Source of the DNA: JALNZU01 sp964463695
GTDB taxonomy: Bacteria; Bacteroidota; Bacteroidia; Bacteroidales; F082
Assembly (NCBI GenBank): GCA_964463695.1
Contig: CAYXCZ010000015.1
Location: forward strand, 34,218-98,217
Length of the DNA stretch: 64,000 bases
Direction of reading: 5' to 3'
In this document: positions 51,192-59,105 of the stretch, piece after piece
How the letters are laid out: every line of letters begins with the position of its first letter
Numbering within the stretch: the stretch's first letter is position 1
The notes under the pieces: generated by a model
Told to the model about the DNA's origin: nothing
The model's input: only the letters and a program-made list of their open reading frames with translations
The model's database searches: none
Made by a program: the position numbers and the translations under genes

Positions 51192-52661
51192 ATGAATGAT
51201 TTATTATTGAGTCTTCAGCCAGAAAAGGTTTGGAGTTACTTCAGAGAAATTACACTGATTCCACGACCATCAAAGCAAGAAGAAAGAATTAATCAATATT
51301 TGATTGATTTCGCTATAAAGCATCAACTTCAGCATGCACAGGATGAAGTTGGAAATGTGTTTATTTATAAAAAAGCAATGCCGGGTTACGAGCATCTGAA
51401 GACAACAGTTTTGCAGAGTCATGTTGACATGGTATGCGAAAAGAACAGCGACAAAATACATGATTTTTCAACGGATCCTATTGAGGTTCGATTGGTTGAT
51501 GGTTGGGTGAAAGCTAACGGAACAACGCTTGGTGCAGATGACGGTATTGGGGTTGCTGCTCAATTAGCGATCCTGGCTTCCGATGATATTCCGCATGGAC
51601 CAATCGAGTGCCTTTTTACTGTAGATGAAGAGACAGGGCTCACAGGCGCTTTTGGATTAAGTAATGAAGCTTTAAAAGGTAAAATATTACTAAACCTTGA
51701 TTCTGAAGATGAAGGAGAACTTTTTATTGGATGTGCCGGAGGTAAAGATACGGTTATTGAACTTCCGTATTCCAAAGAAGCTTGTCCTGAAGGTATGAAG
51801 GCATTCATGCTGAACATAAGTGGTTTAAAAGGCGGGCATTCGGGTGACGATATTCACAAAGGACTGGGTAATGCCAATAAACTTCTTAATAGGATCTTAT
51901 ACGCTTCTGAAAAACAATTTCAAATTCGCATAGCTCACATAGAAGGAGGAAATTTGCGAAATGCACTTGCCCGTGAAGCATCAGCAACTGTTGTTGTTTC
52001 ACAAGCCAATGCTGAAAAATTTGAAGCACTTGTTGCTGAACTAAAAGCCAGTATTTGTAATGAGTTTGCTGTTACTGAGCCACTTCTTGCTATAACTTTA
52101 ACAAGAGTTGCAAATGTACCTTCTGAAGTTGTAGTGTTTGCCGACCAACAAAAATTATTACGCAGTTTGTATGCTTGCCCTCACGGCGTGATTGCATACT
52201 CACAAACCATTCCGGGTTTCGTTGAAACCTCTACAAATCTTGCTTCAATACGCATGGAAGCTGATTATTTTCTAATCACTACCAGTCAACGTAGTTCGCT
52301 GGAGTCGGCTAAAGAAGATATTGCAAATATGGTAAAAGCAACTTTTGAACTTGCAGGTGCTAAAGTGACCCAAAGCAATGGTTACCCTGGATGGGCTCCC
52401 AATCCGGAGTCGGAGATTCGGGAAATTACGGTCGCTTCCTATTTAAATCTTTTTAATGAACAGCCACAGGTTAAGGCGATTCATGCAGGGCTCGAATGCG
52501 GCCTTATTGGTGATAAATATCCTGGAATGGATATGATCTCCTATGGTCCAACGATCAAAGGTGCACATTCACCCGATGAGCGCATTGAAATTAGTTCCGT
52601 ACAGAAATTTTGGGATCTCACATTAGACATCTTGAAAAATATTCCTTCTGAAAAAGCTTAA
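51192..52661 (+). CDS. pepD: Aminoacyl-histidine dipeptidase PepD (M20C family)
   Basis: 489 aa, the family length. A dizinc exopeptidase that hydrolyses dipeptides such as carnosine-like Xaa-His. Zinc ligands and active site: LQSHVDMVCE, GADDGIGVA, TVDEETGLTGA, NLDSEDEGE and AGLECGLIG, with the lid domain between (~205-380). It is probably cytoplasmic since no signal peptide is seen, and serves peptide utilisation. Single-gene unit. Confidence 0.95.
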   Translation: MNDLLLSLQPEKVWSYFREITLIPRPSKQEERINQYLIDFAIKHQLQHAQDEVGNVFIYKKAMPGYEHLKTTVLQSHVDMVCEKNSDKIHDFSTDPIEVRLVDGWVKANGTTLGADDGIGVAAQLAILASDDIPHGPIECLFTVDEETGLTGAFGLSNEALKGKILLNLDSEDEGELFIGCAGGKDTVIELPYSKEACPEGMKAFMLNISGLKGGHSGDDIHKGLGNANKLLNRILYASEKQFQIRIAHIEGGNLRNALAREASATVVVSQANAEKFEALVAELKASICNEFAVTEPLLAITLTRVANVPSEVVVFADQQKLLRSLYACPHGVIAYSQTIPGFVETSTNLASIRMEADYFLITTSQRSSLESAKEDIANMVKATFELAGAKVTQSNGYPGWAPNPESEIREITVASYLNLFNEQPQVKAIHAGLECGLIGDKYPGMDMISYGPTIKGAHSPDERIEISSVQKFWDLTLDILKNIPSEKA

Positions 52662-52863
52662 CGGGAGGAACTAAAGAGTTTCTTTTATAAAAATGCCTTG
52701 GTAGTTTTTTGTTTAAGGATGATGATTGATCACATCTTAAAATAAAGGAACGTCGAGGCATATTTTTATTTTATAAGGATGATATAATCAGTATTCATAA
52801 GCTTTTCTTAACATCTGAAAGAAAAGTAAAATAAAAGTGCTAAAAAACTTGATTTCAGCTATG

Positions 52864-52871
52864 TATATTTG
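52864..52871 (+). promoter_or_regulatory. -7 element before the zinc-ribbon gene
   Basis: TATATTTG matches TAnnTTTG and lies 43 bases before the ATG at 52915. A TTG at 52849 is too near to be the -33 box. Confidence 0.4.
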
Positions 52872-52914
52872 TATATTTAGGGTGTTGTAATCATTAACCT
52901 AAAAAATAGAAATC

Positions 52915-53316
52915 ATGGAAAAAGAAGTATCAATCAGCATAAAGTGTCCAATTTGTGGCAAATCATTGATGGAAGAGGGTGTAATGATCCATGACAGACC
53001 AAGTGTTAAAGTGAACATCGAGACTGAACACGACAGAGGAGTACTATGGTTGAGTTGCGTGTATGGCGATTGTACCAGAAAATTAGATATTGACATCAGT
53101 GATGGCGAGATAGTTGACATGTTTTGTCCGCATTGCAACAAGGAGCTTTCAGTCGAAGAAAATTGTTCGGAATGTGGTGCACCCATGGTATCATTTGTAA
53201 TTAAAGCCGGAGGTGTAGTGCGTATATGCTCAAGGAAGGGTTGTGAAAATCATCACATTGTTTTCAAAGAGATCGCAACTGAGCTTTCAAAATTCTATTT
53301 CGAGTATGGGTTTTGA
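52915..53316 (+). CDS. Small multi-zinc-ribbon protein of unknown function
   Basis: 133 aa with several Cys pairs: CPICGK at 11-14, C48 and C53 (LSCVYGDC), CPHCNK near 71, CSECGA near 84, and CSRKGC near 103-108. This gives the look of two or three zinc ribbons separated by beta-rich segments. No catalytic motif or DNA-binding helix is evident. It converges with hypE, only 8 bases separating the two stops, but no functional link is shown. I do not recognise a named family. Metal binding is inferred from the Cys spacing. Confidence 0.8.
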   Translation: MEKEVSISIKCPICGKSLMEEGVMIHDRPSVKVNIETEHDRGVLWLSCVYGDCTRKLDIDISDGEIVDMFCPHCNKELSVEENCSECGAPMVSFVIKAGGVVRICSRKGCENHHIVFKEIATELSKFYFEYGF

Positions 53317-53324
53317 GGGTCCGA

Positions 53325-54344
53325 CTAGCAAATCCGGGGTAATTGCTCACCAGCAAGCATATCAATAACCCGTGTGCTTCCAAAAGCAGTTTTCAGCCAC
53401 GCCTGACCTGGATGTTGTGAAACTATTTCGCCAATAATAGCTGCTGCCGCACCTTTTGGATGGCTTCGAAGTTGGTTAACAACTTTTTCGGCATCTTTTG
53501 ACGAAACGATTAAAACTACTTTTCCTTCGTTAGCAACATAAAGTGGATCGAAACCAAGCAATTCACACATTCCCCTTACATTTTCGCTCACAGGGATTGT
53601 TTCTTCGTATAAAAGTGCGCCAAACTGCTGATTTTCGCACACTTCGGTAATCACTGTACCTAATCCTCCACGCGTGGCATCGCGCATAAAATGAATCTCA
53701 TCTGTAATCTCAGTAATCGAATGAATTAATTCGTGGAGGCAAGCACAATCAGAAAGGATTGGAGCGCTCAAGTTCAGCTCGTTTCTGGCAGCCATCACAG
53801 CCATTCCATGATCTCCGATACTTCCATTGATGATAATTTTGTCGCTTACCTGAATTTCTCTCTCATTGATATTTTTTGCGTCACCACCAATGATTGCTCC
53901 CACGCCCGATGTTGTGATAAATAATCGATCGCATTTTCCTTTTTCAACAACTTTAGTATCACCTGTAACAATTTGAACTCCTGCATTTTGAGCTTCAATT
54001 GCCATGCTGTTTACAACTTTTTCAAGTTCTTCATATGGAAAACCCTCCTCAATGATAAATGAAGCACTTAAAAATAATGGTTTTGCACCAGAGACAGCTA
54101 AATCATTCACTGTTCCGGCAACAGCCAGTTTTCCAATATCACCTCCCGGAAAAAAAAGTGGGTTTACAACAAATGCATCGGTTGTAAAGGCAAGCATGTC
54201 TGAAGGAAATGGTAAAACAGCTGCATCTGTTTGTTTATCAAGTACATTATTACGAAAGGCTTTTATAAAAAGGTTTTGTATGAGTTCATGTGAAAGTCGT
54301 CCGCCACTTCCATGTCCGAGTAATATAACAGGTGATTTTTTCAT
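53325..54344 (-). CDS. hypE: Hydrogenase maturation protein HypE (thiocarbamate-forming ATPase)
   Basis: 339 aa. It converts the carbamoyl group passed from HypF to a cyanide ligand on its own C-terminal Cys, using ATP. The C-terminus ends PRIC, the required terminal Cys. Other motifs are HGSGGRLSHELI, the FTTDAFVV segment, DLAVSGAKPL and the MRDATRGGLGTVITE segment. It overlaps hypD by 4 bases. The other maturation genes hypA, hypB and hypF and the hydrogenase subunits are not in the window. Confidence 0.96.
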   Translation of the reverse strand: MKKSPVILLGHGSGGRLSHELIQNLFIKAFRNNVLDKQTDAAVLPFPSDMLAFTTDAFVVNPLFFPGGDIGKLAVAGTVNDLAVSGAKPLFLSASFIIEEGFPYEELEKVVNSMAIEAQNAGVQIVTGDTKVVEKGKCDRLFITTSGVGAIIGGDAKNINEREIQVSDKIIINGSIGDHGMAVMAARNELNLSAPILSDCACLHELIHSITEITDEIHFMRDATRGGLGTVITEVCENQQFGALLYEETIPVSENVRGMCELLGFDPLYVANEGKVVLIVSSKDAEKVVNQLRSHPKGAAAAIIGEIVSQHPGQAWLKTAFGSTRVIDMLAGEQLPRIC

Positions 54345-55429
54345 TTATCATTTTTTTTATAGCGAAAGGAAGCAGCACAAGCCCCTTCGTTGGAAACCAT
54401 ACAAGCCCCAACAGGATCGGACGGTGTGCAGACTTTACCGAATAGCTTACAATCCGAAGGTGTTGCAACGCCCTTTAGAATACTTCCACAAATACAACCT
54501 TTGTCTTCGCGGGTTGGTTCAACATCCACCGACATCATTTTTTCGGCATCAAATTCTTCATATTTAGACCGGATGCCCAAACCGCTAAGCGGTAAAACAC
54601 CCAAACCGCGCCACCAATCATCTCTCAGCTCAAATACTTCGTCGAGTAACTCAAGTGCTTTCGGATTTCCTTCAGGTTTTACAACTCTGCTATATTGAAT
54701 CTCGACCGAAGGCTCATTTCTTTCATGTTGAAGAACAAGCATATAAATAGACTGGAGAATATCTAAAGGCTCAAAACCACTTATGACAACTCCCAATTTG
54801 TATTTTTCAGGGATGAACTCAAACATCGACGAGCCGGTAACAGTACTAACATGACCTGGCCCAATATATCCGTCAATTTTTACACCCTGATCAATCAAAG
54901 CAGCCATTGGTGGGGGCATTATTTTATGAGCGCTCAACACGTAAAAATTAAAAAGCCCGGCCATTTGGGCTTTAATAATACCTGCAGCGCTGCCAGGGGC
55001 AGTTGTTTCGAAACCAATACCAAGAAAAATAACTTTCTTTTGACGATTTTTTTTTGCCAGTGTTAATGCATCAAGGATAGAATAGACGATACGAATATCA
55101 GCACCTGTTGCCTTTTCTCTGTCGAGGGTTGAAGTTGAACCCGGGACACGGATGAGGTCGCCATAAGTGGCAATGATTACTTCCGGTAAACGGCTGTATG
55201 CAATAGCTTTATCAATGTATGCCCTGTCGGTAACACAAACCGGGCAACCAGGGCCTGATACCAGTTGAATATGATCGGGGAGGAGCGATGGAATTCCAAA
55301 TCGTTGTATAGCCATTGTGTGTCCTCCACACACCTCCATGATACGCATGGGTTTATGTGATTCGAATCGAATTCGGTTCGACAACGAGATTATTTTCTCC
55401 TTATCGCGGTATTCATCAATATATTGCAT
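54341..55429 (-). CDS. hypD: Hydrogenase maturation protein HypD
   Basis: 362 aa. It carries a [4Fe-4S] cluster and, with HypC, assembles Fe(CN)2CO of NiFe hydrogenase. Motifs: EVCGGHTMAI, SGPGCPVCVT, GFETTAPGSA, GPGHVST, and a C-terminal Cys set in CICGSILKG, CKLFGKVC and GACAASF. It overlaps hypE by 4 bases and follows hypC by 9. Confidence 0.96.
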   Translation of the reverse strand: MQYIDEYRDKEKIISLSNRIRFESHKPMRIMEVCGGHTMAIQRFGIPSLLPDHIQLVSGPGCPVCVTDRAYIDKAIAYSRLPEVIIATYGDLIRVPGSTSTLDREKATGADIRIVYSILDALTLAKKNRQKKVIFLGIGFETTAPGSAAGIIKAQMAGLFNFYVLSAHKIMPPPMAALIDQGVKIDGYIGPGHVSTVTGSSMFEFIPEKYKLGVVISGFEPLDILQSIYMLVLQHERNEPSVEIQYSRVVKPEGNPKALELLDEVFELRDDWWRGLGVLPLSGLGIRSKYEEFDAEKMMSVDVEPTREDKGCICGSILKGVATPSDCKLFGKVCTPSDPVGACMVSNEGACAASFRYKKNDK

Positions 55430-55438
55430 AAGGTTTAG

Positions 55439-55708
55439 CTAAACAATTCGTGTGCCTGTCTCCCGTTCTTCCTCGTCCAACATTTCATTGAAGGACTCAT
55501 ATTCCTCAAAAAGAGCAAGAGTAGCTTCTGCCTCTTCTGGACTGATTTTCTGTAATGCAAAACCAGTGTGAATCAATACAAAATCGCCAACCTGAATATC
55601 ATTCAAATCCAACATTTGCAAACTTGCATTTGAGGTAACACCTCCAACAGAACAAACCGCCATATCACCTTCGATGGATTCAATTTTGGCAGGAATACTT
55701 AAGCACAT
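55439..55708 (-). CDS. hypC: Hydrogenase maturation chaperone HypC
   Basis: 89 aa from the ATG at 55708 (MCLSIPAKI); the upstream Met at 55729 would mask the essential N-terminal Cys2 that binds the iron unit. The rest shows VGDFVLIHTGFALQKI and the family's C-terminal helix with acidic residues. It transfers the Fe(CN)2CO unit to the large subunit of the hydrogenase. First gene of hypC-hypD-hypE. Confidence 0.95.
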   Translation of the reverse strand: MCLSIPAKIESIEGDMAVCSVGGVTSNASLQMLDLNDIQVGDFVLIHTGFALQKISPEEAEATLALFEEYESFNEMLDEEERETGTRIV

Positions 55709-55726
55709 AAATAATGAATTTAAAGC

Positions 55727-55734
55727 CAAAAGTA
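55727..55734 (-). promoter_or_regulatory. -7 element of the hypCDE operon
   Basis: On the minus strand TACTTTTG (CAAAAGTA on +) matches TAnnTTTG, 18 bases before the hypC start. No -33 TTTG at the usual spacing, which would suit a regulated promoter. Confidence 0.45.
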
Positions 55735-55857
55735 AGAAAAAATGTGGTTAGCCTGACTGAATGTCCTATTGACTCATATATGCTTTATGTGCTGTGGAAG
55801 TTGTAACAAGGAGTTTTACAAAGGTTTACACGTTTTGTTTTGATACGCTTTTGTTAG

Positions 55858-55875
55858 ATCATTCTTTAGAATGAT
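55858..55875. other. Short inverted repeat between the response regulator and hypC
   Basis: ATCATTC-TTTA-GAATGAT is a perfect seven-pair hairpin just beyond the stop of the response regulator. No T-run follows, so termination is doubtful; it may simply end the message or be a binding site. Confidence 0.3.
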
Positions 55876-55882
55876 TGAATAA

Positions 55883-56524
55883 TCACAGTCTAACCAGATT
55901 ATTACGAACGGCATAGCGAACCAATTCCGAGTTGTTTCGAAAACCAATTTTCTTAAAAATGTTAGATTTATGAACTTCAACGGTTCGTTTGCTAATATGT
56001 AATTGTTCAGCTATTTCCTGACTTTTTAATCCTGATGCAAAAAATGGTATTAACTCCAATTCTCTTTCGGTCAACACGCTGCCAACAAGTTTCTTTTGTT
56101 TCGATCTATTTCCCAATGCTTCCTCAGCAATAAATTCTGCAACTGTACCTTTGAACCAGGTTTTGCCTAGCGTTAAGGCTTTTATAGCATCGAGCATTTC
56201 ATCAGCACGCGATCCTTTCGATACAAAACCCCTTACTTTGGCTCTTACCGCATCCATTACATACTCCTTTGTGAAATACATTGAAACCATGAGTATTGGC
56301 AGATTTGGATTCTCAGCATTAATTTCACGAGCTGCAAATATCCCGTTATAAATGGGCATTTCATAATCCAGCATAACAAGATCAGGTGAAGTTTCACGCA
56401 TTTTAAGTAACGCTTCAAGTCCGTTTGTTGCCTCAACTACTTCTGTTACAAATCCTGAGCTTAAAAGCAGATTTTTTAAACCATCACGTACAAGTGAGTG
56501 ATCTTCAGCAATTAAAATTTTCAT
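55883..56524 (-). CDS. NarL/FixJ-type response regulator (REC-LuxR)
   Basis: 213 aa. Receiver 1-~120 with acidic ILIAEDHSLVRDG, phospho-acceptor Asp in LVMLDYEMP, Thr/Ser in LMVSMYFT and Lys in GFVSKGSR. A LuxR helix-turn-helix follows at ~148-210: LTERELELIPFFASGLKSQE, then ISKRTVEVHKSNIFKKIG. It overlaps the HisKA_3 kinase gene by 4 bases (ATGA), so that kinase is its most likely donor. Its promoter targets are unknown; the minus-strand signalling operon itself is one candidate. Confidence 0.95.
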   Translation of the reverse strand: MKILIAEDHSLVRDGLKNLLLSSGFVTEVVEATNGLEALLKMRETSPDLVMLDYEMPIYNGIFAAREINAENPNLPILMVSMYFTKEYVMDAVRAKVRGFVSKGSRADEMLDAIKALTLGKTWFKGTVAEFIAEEALGNRSKQKKLVGSVLTERELELIPFFASGLKSQEIAEQLHISKRTVEVHKSNIFKKIGFRNNSELVRYAVRNNLVRL

Positions 56525-57981
56525 AATTGATTTTTATTTGTGTCAAATTTTAGATTTACTTTGAAAAGATAATCAGTTTCAGCAAACTGGATTTCAGCTC
56601 CTATCAAGGCCGCGCGTTGTTGCATAATTCGAATTCCCATACCGCTGTTTCTGTTGTTAACACGCTTCTTGATCCCTTGGCTGATGAGCTCGATTTGAAA
56701 CAGGTTATACTCATTTGTTATAAGCATTGATGCTTTTCCCTCTGAGGCATGTTTTATCACATTGGTAAGTGATTCTTCGCAAATGCGAAAAATATTGGAT
56801 TCGACAAAGCTTGTGTGATGAAAAAGATCACCCTTCCAGTCGAAAACAAGTTGAATATGATTTTCGTGATGGATGTTTTTGATTAGGTTTGATAGTCTCG
56901 TTTTTAAGTCAACCACTGAATCACTTTCCTGCTCAATTTTGTGTGCAATATTTCGGATTGCCCAAATTGCATCTACAACGCGGTCTCTCACCGCTTCAAG
57001 ACTTTTATTTAATTTGTGATCAACACATTGAAGCAGAAGACCTTCGATTGTAAGCTTAACAGAAACCATCAATTGGCCAACATGGTCGTGAATTTCACGT
57101 GAGATACGCCTGCGTTCATTTTCTTCTCCGGCTAAATATAAAATGAGTTCAGAATAAGCTTTTTTATCACTTTTTTTTGCAAGATTGTCGAAAGCGTTCC
57201 TTTCTTCAATTATTCTTAAGTCCTCAGTAAGGTCGTTTATCGACATGAGAACATAGGCTTTTTCAGATTGCGAAAAATAAACAAAAGAAGCCTGTGCAAT
57301 AAATGAATTACCAGCCGACTTTTTGAGCTGCAATCCAGCTATTAATGTGTGTTTTTGATGAAGTAGCGTTTTAAGTTCCTCAGCATGAAGTGAAATGCTT
57401 TCAATTGAACAGTGGTCAAAAATATCTGTATTTGAGCCAAATAGAACCTTAGCCGCGTTGTTGAATTCGACAATCTTATCTTTTTCAATGTCAATGAGAA
57501 GCATTGGATCATTTGTAAGATTAAAAAGGGAGCGATATCGAAACTCGCTTTCCGAAATTTGAACTGAATTTTGATAGTGCCTAACAATATTTCTTAGAAT
57601 TCCAATCAATTCGAATGATTTGAAATTCTTTTCGAGATAATAATCAGCTCCGCTTTCGTATGCTTTTTTGGTTCGTTCATCATCTTTAATGATCGAAGTT
57701 GCAATCACGTATGGATAGTAACCTGTTGATAATGAACGTAAATACTGAATAAAAGCATCAGGATGTACATCTGATAACATTAAATCGAAAATGATAACAA
57801 GCGGTTTGTTTTCGCTAGCAAGCTGAATTGCCTCCTGCAAACTTTCAGCATGAATCGTTTCGAAAAAACCAGTCGGAATAATGCAACTAGCAATATATTT
57901 TCGAATTAGAAACTCACTATCAACTATTAATGCCTGAAATGGCATAGACTGAAAATTTAGCGAATTATTCAATTGATCCAT
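56521..57981 (-). CDS. REC-PAS-HisKA_3 sensor kinase (NarX/LiaS-type catalytic core)
   Basis: 486 aa, cytoplasmic. A receiver-like domain occupies ~14-135; its acceptor Asp is 66 (IIFDLMLSD) but the acidic pocket is reduced to a single Asp21 (LIVDSEF). A PAS domain (~150-265) follows. The dimerisation domain is HisKA_3: ENERRRISREIHDHVGQLMV, His298. A HATPase_c domain ends with GMGIRIMQQRAALIGA, the typical NarX-type finish. The receiver could accept phosphate from the REC-kinase or large kinase upstream, so signals would be passed on to the LuxR-type regulator with which it overlaps. Confidence 0.94.
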   Translation of the reverse strand: MDQLNNSLNFQSMPFQALIVDSEFLIRKYIASCIIPTGFFETIHAESLQEAIQLASENKPLVIIFDLMLSDVHPDAFIQYLRSLSTGYYPYVIATSIIKDDERTKKAYESGADYYLEKNFKSFELIGILRNIVRHYQNSVQISESEFRYRSLFNLTNDPMLLIDIEKDKIVEFNNAAKVLFGSNTDIFDHCSIESISLHAEELKTLLHQKHTLIAGLQLKKSAGNSFIAQASFVYFSQSEKAYVLMSINDLTEDLRIIEERNAFDNLAKKSDKKAYSELILYLAGEENERRRISREIHDHVGQLMVSVKLTIEGLLLQCVDHKLNKSLEAVRDRVVDAIWAIRNIAHKIEQESDSVVDLKTRLSNLIKNIHHENHIQLVFDWKGDLFHHTSFVESNIFRICEESLTNVIKHASEGKASMLITNEYNLFQIELISQGIKKRVNNRNSGMGIRIMQQRAALIGAEIQFAETDYLFKVNLKFDTNKNQL

Positions 57982-57993
57982 TTTTTTGGTTTT

Positions 57994-59070
57994 TTAATCA
58001 AATGGAATAATACAAGTTACTGTTATTGATTTTTCCGGTTCACTTTCAATTTCGAGGGAGCCACCGGACATCTGAAGCATTTGTGAAGCAATAACTAGTC
58101 CGAATCCTAAACCTTGCTGTTCGAATTGCTGGCGCCCAAACTGCATATAAGCGCCAATTTTTTCAATTTCATTTTTCTGCATGCCTCTTCCTTCATTGAA
58201 TATGGTTAGATGATACGATTTGTCGGTGACGGTACCTCTTACCTTTATTGTTGATGATGGTGTTGAGAATTTGAAGGCATTATCGAGTAGTTCGTAAATA
58301 ATTTTTCGTAAAAACTCCTCAGGAAGATGCAAAACGGATGTGCTTTCCAGGTTTAAAAGGTAAGGCTGTTTGTATTTCTGTGTTGCTACGAGATTGTAAA
58401 TCACTTCGTTTGCAAGATATTCAATGTATTGTCCATCATATGTAAAACTACGAGGGATTTTTTTTATCATTAGTTGAATGTAAATCAGGTAGTTTTCAAC
58501 AAGTCGATGCAATCGTAGACCTCCCTTATGTATATAGGTTCCAATCTCAGCGATTTCGTTGCTTGTAAAATTTTCAGGCATATCAGCCAGCATACTTCCA
58601 AAACCAATAATGCTATTCAGTGGTGTGCGTAACTCATGCGGTAAGTGCATGATTATTTGTTCACGTAATTCACTGAGTGCCATATTTTTATTTTGTAAAA
58701 CAACTTCATGCTTCGCAATGCGAGTTTTCAAGGAGTTAAGAAGGTCAGTTCGTGAAAATGGTTTAGTAATATAATCATCGGCTCCCATAATCATTCCAGC
58801 TCTTATATCCTCTCTTTCGGCAAGTGCCGACATAAATAGAAATGGAATGTCGAAACCTGCTTTTTGGACAAGGAAATTTAAAACTTCTTTCCCCGAAAGC
58901 TCAGGCATCATGATGTCGCTTAGAATAATGTCTGGCGCGGCTTCCAAGGCAATCTCCAGACCTTTTCTTCCGTTCTCAGCCTCCAAAACTTCATAACCTT
59001 CGAAAGATAACCATGTTACAATTTCTTCTCTTAATGCTGCTTCGTCCTCAATTACTAGAATTTTTTTCAT
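57994..59070 (-). CDS. REC-histidine kinase (receiver at the N-terminus)
   Basis: 358 aa. N-terminal receiver (~1-120) with ILVIEDEAALRE, phospho-acceptor Asp in IILSDIMMP and Lys in YITKPF. The DHp domain has His145 in HLPHELRTP and the HATPase_c domain has LDNAFKF, NEGRGM and GLGFGLVI. The G1 box is NEGRGM rather than DxGxG, a deviation that may weaken catalysis. It starts 35 bases after the large kinase gene and ends 12 bases before the next gene, so it is part of one operon. Confidence 0.94.
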   Translation of the reverse strand: MKKILVIEDEAALREEIVTWLSFEGYEVLEAENGRKGLEIALEAAPDIILSDIMMPELSGKEVLNFLVQKAGFDIPFLFMSALAEREDIRAGMIMGADDYITKPFSRTDLLNSLKTRIAKHEVVLQNKNMALSELREQIIMHLPHELRTPLNSIIGFGSMLADMPENFTSNEIAEIGTYIHKGGLRLHRLVENYLIYIQLMIKKIPRSFTYDGQYIEYLANEVIYNLVATQKYKQPYLLNLESTSVLHLPEEFLRKIIYELLDNAFKFSTPSSTIKVRGTVTDKSYHLTIFNEGRGMQKNEIEKIGAYMQFGRQQFEQQGLGFGLVIASQMLQMSGGSLEIESEPEKSITVTCIIPFD

Positions 59071-59105
59071 AAATATTTGGTTTTAATTGATTTTATTTTG
59101 AGTGT

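Noticed and set aside
55730..55883. Small RNA or riboswitch in the gap before hypC
   Set aside because: The gap (about 150 bases) shows only a short hairpin and a -7 box; no conserved riboswitch pattern was recognised.
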